DNA from: an uncultured Eubacteriales bacterium
Lineage (GTDB): Bacteria > Bacillota > Clostridia > Oscillospirales > Acutalibacteraceae
Assembly (NCBI GenBank): GCA_900315875.1
Contig: ONAX01000010.1
Coordinates: 1-33,376 of the forward strand
Length of the DNA stretch: 33,376 nt
Direction of reading: 5' to 3'
The notes beneath the pieces were generated by a model. The model ran no database searches and had not been told where the DNA came from. It worked only from the letters and a program-made list of their open reading frames with translations. The translations under genes and the position numbers were made by a program. Of this stretch, positions 25,638 through 33,357 are shown piece by piece (the stretch's first letter is position 1; each line of letters begins with the position of its first letter).

Positions 25638-26734
25638 TTTGCCAACCTCATAGGAACTACGATGAACAGGAAGCTGTCGCCCTCTGTCGGCATTATTACC
25701 ATGGGTTTTACCGAGCCGCTGAGGTGTATTTTTACTTCGTCTGTTTCGCTGTATCTCAGTGCGTCAAGAAGATATCTGTTGTTAAAGCCGATTTCTACGT
25801 TTTCGCCCTGCATTTCTGCTTCAACCTCGTCATGAGCCTGACCGAGCATAGTATTGCAGGTTGTTTTTATCATGTTGTTGTCGATATAGCAGCGTATCGG
25901 GCTTTTCATTTTCTCATTGAGAAGAAGTGACATTCTCTCGACTGTGTTTATGAACTTTCTGGTATTAACTTTGAGCTCTGTAATGTGAGAGGTAGGAATT
26001 GCGCTGCGGTAGTTGATGAATTCCGTTTCAATAAGTCTTGAAATCATGCTGTAATTATCTATACGGAATATTATATGCCTTCCGCTTGCAGTAATGCTTA
26101 CCTGCTTGGTATTGGGAGTGATAAGCTTCTGTACCTCCTGCAGTGCTTTTCCGGGTACAATAAAGGATTTTTCTCCTGCATAGTCGATTTTTTCGGTTCT
26201 GATAGCAAGTCTGATACCGTCTACGGAAACAATTCTTATCGTACCGTCTGCAATTTCAAAGAGTGAACCTGTGTATGCAGGCTTGTTATCGTTTTCGGAA
26301 ATTGCATAAATTGTCTGGCGGATCATGCTTGCGAGTATTTCTCCGTCAATAAGTATGCTTTCCTGGCTTCTGATAATGGGAAGCTCAGGATAGTCCTGTG
26401 CAGGCATGCCGATAATCTTGTAATCGGATCTTCCGCTTGTTATGTAAACTATGTTTTTATCGTCAACCTCAATGGTGATTTTATCCTCGGGCATTTTTCT
26501 TATAATTTCTGAGAAGAGCTTTGATGTTACTACAGTTGAGCCTTCTTCTCTGATATTTGCGGAAAGTGTAGTAGAAATACACATCTCCAGATTGTATCCG
26601 GAAAGGGTGATTGTATTGTTTTCCGCTTTTATGAGAATACCCTCGAGTATGGGTTTTACGGATTTGGGAGCTACTGCTCTTTGAACATTTGAAACCGCTT
26701 CTGAGAGGCTGCTTCTGTTACATTCAAATTTCAT
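25634..26734 (-). CDS. dnaN: DNA polymerase III beta subunit (sliding clamp)
   Basis: DnaN dimerises into the ring that tethers polymerases to DNA. The 366 residues cover three similar clamp domains of about 120 residues each; typical pieces are the N-terminal FECNRSSLSEAVSNVQRAV, LEGILIKAENNTITLSGYNLE and the C-terminal VKPMVIMPTEGDSFLFIVVPMR. A CCTCC on the + strand (26744-26748) is the ribosome-binding site. It is the first gene after the dnaA-dnaN gap and probably begins the 12-gene unit; its promoter is not obvious but would overlap the GTTGAA-core sites, allowing control by the factor that binds them. Confidence 0.98.
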   Translation of the reverse strand: MKFECNRSSLSEAVSNVQRAVAPKSVKPILEGILIKAENNTITLSGYNLEMCISTTLSANIREEGSTVVTSKLFSEIIRKMPEDKITIEVDDKNIVYITSGRSDYKIIGMPAQDYPELPIIRSQESILIDGEILASMIRQTIYAISENDNKPAYTGSLFEIADGTIRIVSVDGIRLAIRTEKIDYAGEKSFIVPGKALQEVQKLITPNTKQVSITASGRHIIFRIDNYSMISRLIETEFINYRSAIPTSHITELKVNTRKFINTVERMSLLLNEKMKSPIRCYIDNNMIKTTCNTMLGQAHDEVEAEMQGENVEIGFNNRYLLDALRYSETDEVKIHLSGSVKPMVIMPTEGDSFLFIVVPMRLAK

Positions 26735-26759
26735 CGGTTTTTTCCTCCGGTTGTCCTTT

Positions 26760-27031
26760 CAGACAAAAAATAATAATAAATATTTCGTTGTAGTATTAGG
26801 GACGGTTGAAAAGTTGAAAAATCCCGTTTTTCCTGATTTTATCATATTTTGTCATTATTTACTCATGTTGGTCTGCAGTTTATTTTCTGATGAAAAATCC
26901 GGGGGGATTTTCATTAATTAACATTCCTGTTGAATCGTGTTGGTTGAATGTTTAAAAAAAGTTGAATTTCTGAAATATCTGTTTTTTATTATTCAACATC
27001 AAAATGTTGAAAAGTTGAATAATTTTCAACA
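26760..27031. promoter_or_regulatory. oriC: Candidate chromosomal origin (dnaA-dnaN side) with variant DnaA boxes
   Basis: The 297-bp gap between dnaN and dnaA holds at least nine GTTGAA-core sites: GGTTGAAAA (26804-26812), AGTTGAAAA (26812-26820), TGTTGAATC (26928-26936), GGTTGAATG (26942-26950), AGTTGAATT (26960-26968), a reverse site (26991-26998), TGTTGAAAA (27005-27013), AGTTGAATA (27013-27021) and a reverse TTTTCAACA (27023-27031). No TTATCCACA occurs. Next to the two dnaN-proximal boxes are a GC-rich GGGACGG (26799-26805), TAG-TAT-TAG (26791-26799) and an AT-only tract (about 26765-26785), the order known for the Bacillus unwinding element. Chance expectation for the 6-mer here is well below one. 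Confidence 0.65.
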
Positions 27032-28345
27032 TTATCTGTTTCTGATATTTTTAATGATATCTTCAACTGTGGACTTGAGCTTGGGGTCCTTTTCCATTTT
27101 CTTATCCATCTGCTTGAGGGCATATACTATTGTAGAGTGATCTCTGCCGCCGAATTCCTCACCGATGAGGTTCATGGACATATTGGTAATCTCTCTTACA
27201 GCATATATTGCAATCTTTCTTGCGTTTGAAACATTGGAATTTCTCTTTGACGAGCGTATATCATCGCCGGTCAGCCCGAAATGGCGTGCAACCTCGTCAA
27301 TTATCGTTTCAACGGTAAGGGGAGATGGCTGATCGTTATTAAGTATTTCTGAAATTGTCTTCTGTGCTATATTTATTGTAATCTTATCTCCGTACAGCTG
27401 ATTCTTTGCCTTGAGCTTTTTTACTACTCCTTCAAGCTGACGGATATTTGTCTTGAGTCTTGTTGCTATGTACTCCGTAACATCGTCCGGCAATTCAATT
27501 TCGAGAAGCTCTGCCTTTCTGCGGATTATGGCAATTCTTGTTTCGTAATCCGGGGGCTGGATGTCCGCAATGAGTCCGGATTCAAAACGGCTGCGAAGTC
27601 TGTCTTCGAGAGTCTTGATTTCTTTCGGCGGACGGTCGGATGTAAGAACTATCTGGCTCTTTTCTTCGTAAAGAGTATTGAAGGTGTGGAAGAATTCCTC
27701 CTGGGTTGCTTCCTTTCCTCCGATGAACTGAATATCGTCCACGAGGAGAACGTCAGCCTTGCGGTATTTCTGACGGAATTCTGCGTTATTGTTCATTCTG
27801 ATGGCTTCGATCATTTCATTTGTGAAATCCTCGCCCTTTACGTAAACAATAGCCTTTTCGGGATTGTTTTTCCTTATTTCATTGCGGATAGCATAAAGAA
27901 GGTGAGTTTTTCCGAGACCGGAATTACCGTAAATGAAAAGCGGGTTGTATGCTCTTACAGGGTTGGTTGCAACCGCAAGAGAAGCCGCATGAGCAAATTT
28001 ATTTGAAGAGCCGACAATGAAGGTGTCAAACGTAAATTCATAATCGGCATTAATCATGCTTTCGTTAAGTTCCTTTTCATTCTGTTCAATTTCCTCAGGA
28101 ACAGTAAATACAATTTCAATGCCAGTGCCGAAAACACTTTCAAAGGCATTGTTGAGAAGCTGCATATATCCCCTGATAAGTGTCTGGCGATGGAAATCTC
28201 CCGGTACCATAAGTACTGCTTTTCCCTCAGCAAAATCCAGAGTAACGGGTTCAATTTTGCTTATCCATGTCTTGTATGCTACTTCTGTGATATTTGCCTT
28301 GCAATATTCACACACAAGATCCCAAGCTTCATTAAATGAATCCAT
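27032..28345 (-). CDS. dnaA: Chromosomal replication initiator DnaA
   Basis: DnaA-ATP binds DnaA boxes at oriC and melts the origin. The 437-residue protein has domain I (1-80), a short domain II, the AAA+ core with Walker A GNSGLGKT (140-147) and Walker B LLVDDIQF (200-207), and domain IV with the signature GGRDHSTIVYALKQM. By alignment to E. coli, the recognition module differs at DNA-near positions (Gln408 to Lys, Thr435 to Ser, His439 to Tyr), while Arg399, Arg407, Asp433 and His434 are kept. GGAGAG lies nine bases before the ATG. Transcribed on the - strand from a promoter about 110 bases upstream. Confidence 0.98.
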   Translation of the reverse strand: MDSFNEAWDLVCEYCKANITEVAYKTWISKIEPVTLDFAEGKAVLMVPGDFHRQTLIRGYMQLLNNAFESVFGTGIEIVFTVPEEIEQNEKELNESMINADYEFTFDTFIVGSSNKFAHAASLAVATNPVRAYNPLFIYGNSGLGKTHLLYAIRNEIRKNNPEKAIVYVKGEDFTNEMIEAIRMNNNAEFRQKYRKADVLLVDDIQFIGGKEATQEEFFHTFNTLYEEKSQIVLTSDRPPKEIKTLEDRLRSRFESGLIADIQPPDYETRIAIIRRKAELLEIELPDDVTEYIATRLKTNIRQLEGVVKKLKAKNQLYGDKITINIAQKTISEILNNDQPSPLTVETIIDEVARHFGLTGDDIRSSKRNSNVSNARKIAIYAVREITNMSMNLIGEEFGGRDHSTIVYALKQMDKKMEKDPKLKSTVEDIIKNIRNR

Positions 28346-28380
28346 ATATTCATTCTCTCCTGTTTCTTTAATTTATTTCC

Positions 28381-28399
28381 TTCCGCTTGTAATGCGGAA
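28381..28399 (-). other. Hairpin in the dnaA leader
   Basis: TTCCGC and GCGGAA arms around a 7-base loop in the 5' leader of dnaA, about 20 bases upstream of its ribosome-binding site; might affect dnaA mRNA stability. Confidence 0.4.
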
Positions 28400-28450
28400 T
28401 ATGTCATTTTTTAGTGTTTTTATTTGAAAAAAAACACCTATACAAGGATA

Positions 28451-28479
28451 AGTATATCATAAATTTATATGTTAATCAA
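28451..28479 (-). promoter_or_regulatory. Candidate dnaA promoter
   Basis: On the - strand TTGATT (28474-28479) and TATACT (28451-28456) are 17 bp apart, giving a leader of about 100 bases. The nearest GTTGAA-core sites lie about 100 bp upstream (28578-28609). Confidence 0.55.
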
Positions 28480-28577
28480 GCAGTGAAAAACAAATTTCCA
28501 AATATTTACGGTCGCGGTATTTTTAATGCTTACAATACTGAATAAGTAAATCACATGTAGTTCTGAAACGCTTTCGA

Positions 28578-28653
28578 CTTTCAACATTTTGTAAAAAAAT
28601 AGTTGAAAATTTGAGTAAAGAAACCGATTTTATAAAAAAAGCTCTTAAAATCG
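28578..28653. promoter_or_regulatory. Upstream origin sub-region: two variant DnaA boxes and an inverted repeat
   Basis: CTTTCAACA (28578-28586, reverse) and AGTTGAAAA (28601-28609) repeat the origin 9-mer upstream of dnaA; an AT-rich inverted repeat CGATTTT / AAAATCG (28625-28631, 28647-28653) follows. With the dnaA-dnaN sites this gives the bipartite layout known for Bacillota origins. The gap 28346-28815 has no gene. Confidence 0.5.
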
Positions 28654-28674
28654 AATAAAAATTTAAAAATTCAG

Positions 28675-28704
28675 TTGACAGAACCATGCTCTATAGTTTA
28701 TAAT
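28675..28704 (+). promoter_or_regulatory. Promoter of the rpmH operon
   Basis: TTGACA (28675-28680) and TATAAT (28699-28704), both consensus, 18-bp spacer. The leader is about 105 bases long. Confidence 0.83.
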
Positions 28705-28757
28705 TTTACGGTGCAAGGTTATATCCTGAGCTTGTCGCGCCCTTTTTGGCGTTTATG

Positions 28758-28792
28758 ACAGGTATCAGACATTGCCTGTAACTGACAATGTC
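28758..28792 (+). other. Overlapping hairpins in the rpmH leader
   Basis: ACAGG (28758-28762) can pair with CCTGT (28775-28779), while GACATTG (28768-28774) can pair with CAATGTC (28786-28792). The two stems interlock, so they are either mutually exclusive or a pseudoknot. They end seven bases before AAAGGAGG of rpmH, consistent with translational control of L34, unproven. Confidence 0.4.
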
Positions 28793-28815
28793 GTCTTTGA
28801 AAGGAGGTAGTTTCA

Positions 28816-28950
28816 ATGCTGAGAACATATCAGCCCAAAAAGCTTCACAGAAAGAAGGAGCATGGCTTCAGAAAGAGAATGTCTACCGCTAACGGCCGCA
28901 AGGTGCTTGCCCGCCGCAGAGCAAAGGGAAGAAAGAGACTTACATACTGA
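28816..28950 (+). CDS. rpmH: Ribosomal protein bL34
   Basis: The 44-residue, extremely basic protein matches L34 throughout: [21 protein letters not shown], then [22 protein letters not shown]34 sits in the large subunit near the base of the 23S rRNA. AAAGGAGG (28799-28806) lies ten bases before the ATG. It leads the conserved rpmH-rnpA-yidD-yidC-khpB series, divergent from dnaA. Confidence 0.98.
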   Translation: MLRTYQPKKLHRKKEHGFRKRMSTANGRKVLARRRAKGRKRLTY

Positions 28951-29020
28951 TTTTTAGTCAGTCTTCTTCCGAAAGCAAATATGCATACAGTCTGTTCCTG
29001 ATACGAGAAGGTGGGACGCT

Positions 29021-29356
29021 TTGAGTGATATCATCACTTTAAAAAGAAATAACGACTTTCGCAGGCTTTATTCGAGAGGCCGCTTTTTCCTGTCTCCGGT
29101 TCTTGTTACATATGTAATGAAGAATCGCCGTGATGAGGTTCGTATCGGCATTACTTCAAGCAAAAAGATTGGTAAGGCTGTAGTGCGCAACAGATCTCGC
29201 AGAGTAATACGTGAAGCGTATCGAGAGCTTTCATCTCAGGTAAAGCCCGGCTACGATATAGTTTTTGTTGCAAGGGGTAAGACTCCTTTTGTCAAAAGCA
29301 CGGAAATTCTGCGTGTCATGAAGAAAGAGCTGAAAGAGGCGGGTGTTTTAAAATGA
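29021..29356 (+). CDS. rnpA: Ribonuclease P protein component
   Basis: RnpA is the protein cofactor that helps RNase P RNA trim tRNA 5' leaders. The 111-residue product has the hallmark [15 protein letters not shown] helix and the N-terminal [17 protein letters not shown] strand. The start is TTG at 29021, with AAGGTGG six bases before it. The last four bases overlap the yidD start (ATGA). Its 71-base separation from rpmH has no terminator, so both share a transcript. Confidence 0.96.
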   Translation: MSDIITLKRNNDFRRLYSRGRFFLSPVLVTYVMKNRRDEVRIGITSSKKIGKAVVRNRSRRVIREAYRELSSQVKPGYDIVFVARGKTPFVKSTEILRVMKKELKEAGVLK

Positions 29357-29622
29357 AGCGCCCGCTTATTTGGCTTATACGTTGTTATCAGAAATACATA
29401 TCATCCGCAACTCCTCCCAGCTGTAAATACTACCCTACATGTTCTAACTACGGTATAGAGGCGATATCAAGATTCGGAGCCTTAAAAGGAATGGCGCTGA
29501 CTATCTGGAGGATACTGCGCTGTAACCCTTTTTCAAGAGGGGGATTTGACCCCGTGCCCGAAAAAAAGCAGAGGGCAAAAAGGATCAATTGGGAAAACAG
29601 GGATCATAAGGAAAAGGGATGA
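29353..29622 (+). CDS. yidD: Membrane protein insertion efficiency factor YidD
   Basis: The 89-residue protein has the family motifs: [35 protein letters not shown] and [16 protein letters not shown]. YidD is a peripheral inner-membrane protein that aids YidC-dependent insertion. Overlaps rnpA by four bases and is followed by yidC after 19 bases. Confidence 0.96.
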   Translation: MKRPLIWLIRCYQKYISSATPPSCKYYPTCSNYGIEAISRFGALKGMALTIWRILRCNPFSRGGFDPVPEKKQRAKRINWENRDHKEKG

Positions 29623-29641
29623 AAGGACGGGTTTATATTTA

Positions 29642-30715
29642 ATGGAGTTTATATTCAACACGCTTGGAGGTATTTTCGGTTACATTCTGTGGTTTGCCTT
29701 TTATCTTGTTAAGAATTTCGGTATTGCTATCATTATATTTACCTTTATTATCAAGATACTGCTGTTCCCCTTTTCTATCATTCAGCAGAAGTCAATGGCG
29801 TCCAATGCCCGTTTCCAGCAAAAACAGCGGGAAATCATGGAAAAGTACAAGAATGATAAGGTAAAGGCAAACGAAGAAGTACAGAAGCTGATGGAAAAGG
29901 AAAACGTCAGCCCTACGGCAGGATGCCTGCCTATGATGGCGCCTATGTTCGTAATGCTCGGCGTATGGTATGCCGTAAGAAATCCGCTTACAAACGTTCT
30001 TCATATTGCATCAGATAAGGTCGATACTGCTCTTGCAAGTATTTCAACTATTCCCGGAATAGGTCTGAATATCAACAGCCAGCAGTACGGTCAGATAAGC
30101 ATTGTTAAATATTTCGGTTATCTTCAGCAGTTTTTCGTAGACGCAGACGGAAACAAACTTTTTACATCACAGGAAACAGCAAGTATAAATGAATTCAGCC
30201 ACGGCTTTAATTTTCTCGGACTCGACCTTCTTGCAACTCCCAGCCAGAGTCCCTTTTCTTCCATGATGTGGATCATTCCCGTACTGTGTTTTGTAACATA
30301 CGTTCTGTCAATGCTGCTTACCCAGTGGCTCAACGGCACAAAGATGCAGGGCTGCATGCTTGCAATGGTATTTGGTATGCCTCTGTTTTCAGCATGGATT
30401 TCCTACAGTGTTCCTGGTGCGGTTGGTTTCTACTGGATCACATCTACAGTTCTCGGCTTTGCTCAGTCACTTATCCTTAACAAGTTCTACAGCCCGAGTA
30501 TAATGGAAGCAAAGGCCGAAGCACAAAGAGTTCTGCTGCGGCGTCAGCAGGAAGCGAATTACGAATTTATTGAAGTACCTGATTATCAGGCGCCCTCGTC
30601 TCTGAGTAAAGCGGACGTTGTAAAGGAAGTTCAGAGTAAATCGGGCAATTCGAAAAAGAAAACGAATAAATCAGGCTCTGATAATAAGAGCAGTTATCAG
30701 GGAAGAAAAAAATAA
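29642..30715 (+). CDS. yidC: Membrane protein insertase YidC (Oxa1 family)
   Basis: A 357-residue insertase, with or without SecYEG, for membrane proteins. The N-terminus EFIFNTLGGIFGYILWFAFY is typical of clostridial YidC without a lipoprotein signal. Helix 2 carries IIKILLFPFSIIQQKSM, where the hydrophilic-groove residue that is Arg in Bacillus SpoIIIJ reads Lys; the charged hairpin with EIMEKYKNDK follows, then GCLPMMAPMFVMLGVWYAV. Two or three further helices lie at about 195-300 and the tail is basic. An insert of about 60 residues (near 115-180) between helices is longer than in Bacillus. The ATG at 29642 is chosen for family match; the ribosome-binding site is weak (ACGGG at 10 bases). 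Confidence 0.96.
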   Translation: MEFIFNTLGGIFGYILWFAFYLVKNFGIAIIIFTFIIKILLFPFSIIQQKSMASNARFQQKQREIMEKYKNDKVKANEEVQKLMEKENVSPTAGCLPMMAPMFVMLGVWYAVRNPLTNVLHIASDKVDTALASISTIPGIGLNINSQQYGQISIVKYFGYLQQFFVDADGNKLFTSQETASINEFSHGFNFLGLDLLATPSQSPFSSMMWIIPVLCFVTYVLSMLLTQWLNGTKMQGCMLAMVFGMPLFSAWISYSVPGAVGFYWITSTVLGFAQSLILNKFYSPSIMEAKAEAQRVLLRRQQEANYEFIEVPDYQAPSSLSKADVVKEVQSKSGNSKKKTNKSGSDNKSSYQGRKK

Positions 30716-30729
30716 CAGGGGGTTAAAAA

Positions 30730-31626
30730 ATGATTAAAGAAGTTACGGTTACAGCCGAAACAATAGAAGAAGCAGAACAAAAAGCACGCGAACAGCTTGG
30801 CAGAGATGAAATTAACGTTGAGGTTCTGCAGCAGCCCGAAAAGAAAAAATTCGGCCTGTTCGGCGGCAATCCTGCAAAAATCAGAGCATATATCGAGCTT
30901 GCACCCGTTGACTGCGCAAAGGAATATCTTGAGGATATTCTTGGCAAGATGGGAATCAGCGGCTTTGAGCTTACAAGTGAGGAAATTGAAGGCGGCGCAG
31001 TAATCAATATTGAGGGCGACGACATTGGATTCATTATCGGACACAGAGGAGAAACCCTCGACGCACTGCAGTACCTGACAGGTCTTGTAGCAAACCACGT
31101 TGACAATGAATACTACAGAATTTCGATAAACATCGGTAACTATCGTGAAAAGAGAGAAAAGACACTTGAAATTCTCGGCAGAAAGCTTGCTTTCAAGGCA
31201 GTAAAGACCGGTGCAAAAACTTCTCTTGAACCGATGAACCCCTACGAGAGAAGAATAATCCATACAGCAGTTCAGAAGGTAAGAGGTGCTACCTCATGGA
31301 GTGAGGGCGAAAACCTGCAGCGTCACGTTGTAATTGGTCCCGATCCCGAGTATAAGCCCTCATATCGTGAAAGAGGCGGCTACGGCAGAGTCAGACGTCA
31401 GAGCAATTTCAATAAGGACGGCTCATATAACCGCAGACCCCGTACTACCGGATATCAGCGCAGAGTTTACAGTGAGGACGAGGCTCATCCGCAGGACAGC
31501 ATGTTCTCCAGCTTTGAAAACGACAGCTCCTCAGAGCGCGTAAGAGAAAGCATTAACGAGCGCCCCGATACTTCCCTTTACGGAAAGATTGAAATCAGAA
31601 AGCGTCCGGAAAGTGAAGAAGAATAA
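30730..31626 (+). CDS. khpB: RNA-binding protein KhpB (Jag): Jag_N, KH and R3H domains with a long tail
   Basis: KhpB with KhpA binds many small and messenger RNAs in Bacillota and affects cell division. The 298-residue product has Jag_N (1-52, KKKFGLFGG), a KH domain (about 80-150) with FIIGHRGETLDALQ containing the GxxG loop (104-107), and R3H (about 150-208) with RRIIH. Beyond about 210 there is a ~90-residue tail rich in Arg, Gly, Tyr and Ser, not seen in the ~205-residue Bacillus protein, likely disordered and RNA-binding. AGGGGG precedes the ATG, 14 bases after yidC. A terminator follows. Confidence 0.95.
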   Translation: MIKEVTVTAETIEEAEQKAREQLGRDEINVEVLQQPEKKKFGLFGGNPAKIRAYIELAPVDCAKEYLEDILGKMGISGFELTSEEIEGGAVINIEGDDIGFIIGHRGETLDALQYLTGLVANHVDNEYYRISINIGNYREKREKTLEILGRKLAFKAVKTGAKTSLEPMNPYERRIIHTAVQKVRGATSWSEGENLQRHVVIGPDPEYKPSYRERGGYGRVRRQSNFNKDGSYNRRPRTTGYQRRVYSEDEAHPQDSMFSSFENDSSSERVRESINERPDTSLYGKIEIRKRPESEEE

Positions 31627-31680
31627 AAAAATATACTTCGTCCAGAGCGGCGAAGGGCTGATGTTTTATTGACCACCGTA

Positions 31681-31718
31681 AGGGGATGCCCGTTTCCGGG
31701 CGTCCCCTATTTTAAAAT
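31681..31718 (+). terminator. Terminator of the rpmH-khpB operon
   Basis: AGGGGATGCCCG (31681-31692) and CGGGCGTCCCCT (31697-31708), a 12-bp stem with one G-T pair and loop TTTC, followed by ATTTTAAAAT. Confidence 0.85.
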
Positions 31719-31759
31719 CAGATTACTGTTTGCGGCTTTTGGCGATGAGAAATCAGAGC

Positions 31760-31777
31760 ATGACAGTATTCTGTCAT
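31760..31777 (+). other. Hairpin abutting the mnmE ribosome-binding site
   Basis: ATGACAG (31760-31766) and CTGTCAT (31771-31777), perfect stem with loop TATT, ends two bases before GGAGG of mnmE. Confidence 0.45.
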
Positions 31778-31789
31778 ATGGAGGTTATT

Positions 31790-33154
31790 ATGGAAAAGAC
31801 AATAGCAGCAATTTCGACACCGAACGGTGCCGGTGGAATGGGTGTTATCAGAATATCCGGCGAAAATGCGCTTGCAGTTGCTGAAAGTGTTTTCAGCTCC
31901 GTTTCAGGAAAAAAGATTTCGGAAATGAAGGGCTATACAGCATCATTCGGAAAAATTATGGATGATGATGAAATGATTGACGAGGCTGTTGCACTTGTTT
32001 TCCGCGCTCCGCACAGCTATACCGGAGAGGATGTAGTCGAAATCTCCTGTCATGGCGGAATGTATGTGACCAGACGAGTGCTAAGGGCAGTTATTTCACA
32101 CGGCGCAGCTCCTGCAGGACCCGGAGAATTTACGAAAAGAGCATTTCTAAACGGAAAAATGGGTCTGACAGAGGCAGAATCCGTTATGGATATCATTTCC
32201 GCAAACGGGGAACAGTCAGCAAGAGCTGCTCTCGGAATAAAGGAAGGCAGACTTCGCAGGAAAATTGACGAGGTACGCACGCAGCTTATTACTCAGGCAG
32301 CACACCTTGCAGCATGGGCTGATTATCCGGAGGACGAAATACCGGAGGTCGACGAAACCGAGCTTAAAGCAGCGCTTTACGATTCTGCTGAAAAGCTGTC
32401 TGCACTGCTTAAAACCTATGACGCAGGAAAGCTAATGAGAGAAGGCGTGGATACTGTTATCGCAGGAAAGCCTAATGTGGGAAAATCGACGCTTATGAAT
32501 CTGCTGTCCGGCTGCGAGCGTTCCATTGTAACAAATATTCCCGGCACTACGAGGGATATTATTGAAGAAACGGTTATCCTCGGCGGTATTCCGCTGAGAC
32601 TGAGCGATACTGCAGGAATACGCACAACGGATGATCCCGTTGAAAGCATAGGCGTCAGCCGTGCAAGGGACAGACTGCTGTCTGCGGGGCTTGTTTTTGC
32701 TGTTTTTGATGCAAGCATTCCGCTGACGGACGATGACCGGGAGCTTATTTCTCTGCTTGAAAATGCTCCGGCTGTTGCAGTTATCAACAAAACTGATCTT
32801 GATGTTAAAATCGACGACGCATTTATCAGGGAAAGGATAAAGCATGTTGTAAGTATTTCTGCCAAAAACGGCAGCGGTATTTCTGAGCTGGAGGCGCAGG
32901 TCAGTCAGATAGTAGGTGCGTCAGGTCTGGATACAACACAGGGAATTCTTGCAACAGAGCGACAGAAGGCAGACGCACAAAAAGCCCTGACTCTGATAGA
33001 GGAAGCCCGTCTTGCGCTTGACGCCGGAGTTACACTTGATGCGGTAACGGTCGTTATAGAGGATGCGATTGACAGCCTGCTGGAGCTTACGGGAGAAAGA
33101 GTGACAGAAGCTGTTGTCGATAAGGTGTTTTCTCAGTTCTGCGTGGGTAAATAG
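31790..33154 (+). CDS. mnmE: tRNA uridine-5-carboxymethylaminomethyl(34) synthesis GTPase
   Basis: MnmE with MnmG modifies wobble U34 of certain tRNAs using methylene-tetrahydrofolate and GTP. The 454-residue protein has the N-terminal folate-binding domain (1-120, AAISTPNGAGGMGVIRISG), helical domain, G domain with GKPNVGKS (226-233), DTAG (273-276) and NKTD (333-336), and the C-terminal FCVGK with the invariant Cys. GGAGG lies five bases before the ATG at 31790; the in-frame extension upstream to 31730 is not family-like. Its usual partner mnmG would be expected just beyond the window. Confidence 0.97.
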   Translation: MEKTIAAISTPNGAGGMGVIRISGENALAVAESVFSSVSGKKISEMKGYTASFGKIMDDDEMIDEAVALVFRAPHSYTGEDVVEISCHGGMYVTRRVLRAVISHGAAPAGPGEFTKRAFLNGKMGLTEAESVMDIISANGEQSARAALGIKEGRLRRKIDEVRTQLITQAAHLAAWADYPEDEIPEVDETELKAALYDSAEKLSALLKTYDAGKLMREGVDTVIAGKPNVGKSTLMNLLSGCERSIVTNIPGTTRDIIEETVILGGIPLRLSDTAGIRTTDDPVESIGVSRARDRLLSAGLVFAVFDASIPLTDDDRELISLLENAPAVAVINKTDLDVKIDDAFIRERIKHVVSISAKNGSGISELEAQVSQIVGASGLDTTQGILATERQKADAQKALTLIEEARLALDAGVTLDAVTVVIEDAIDSLLELTGERVTEAVVDKVFSQFCVGK

Positions 33155-33166
33155 ATATTTGAGAAG

Positions 33167-33195
33167 GGAATGTTCTTGATGGACATTCCTTTTTT
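33167..33195 (+). terminator. Terminator of mnmE
   Basis: GGAATGT (33167-33173) and ACATTCC (33183-33189) followed by six T's, 12 bases after the stop. Confidence 0.8.
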
Positions 33196-33303
33196 GTAAT
33201 TTAGAATCTGTTATACGGCGGTTTACAGTTTCTGATATGAAAATTATTATTTGAGATAACAGAATCGCTGCAAAACTACTATCTCGGCTTGCGCCGGGCA
33301 CCT

Positions 33304-33357
33304 CATCAGTCGACGTCCGGCTTCGCCGTATGTCGACAGCTTCCCCAGAGGGGAAGC
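33304..33357. repeat. Palindromic intergenic repeat at the window edge
   Basis: Two GTCGAC sites (33309-33314, 33332-33337) flank GTCCGGCTTCGCCGTAT, followed by the perfect stem GCTTCCCC / GGGGAAGC (33339-33346, 33350-33357). This combination resembles a dispersed repeat common in gut Bacillota; the neighbouring 33196-33303 shows no gene. Confidence 0.55.
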
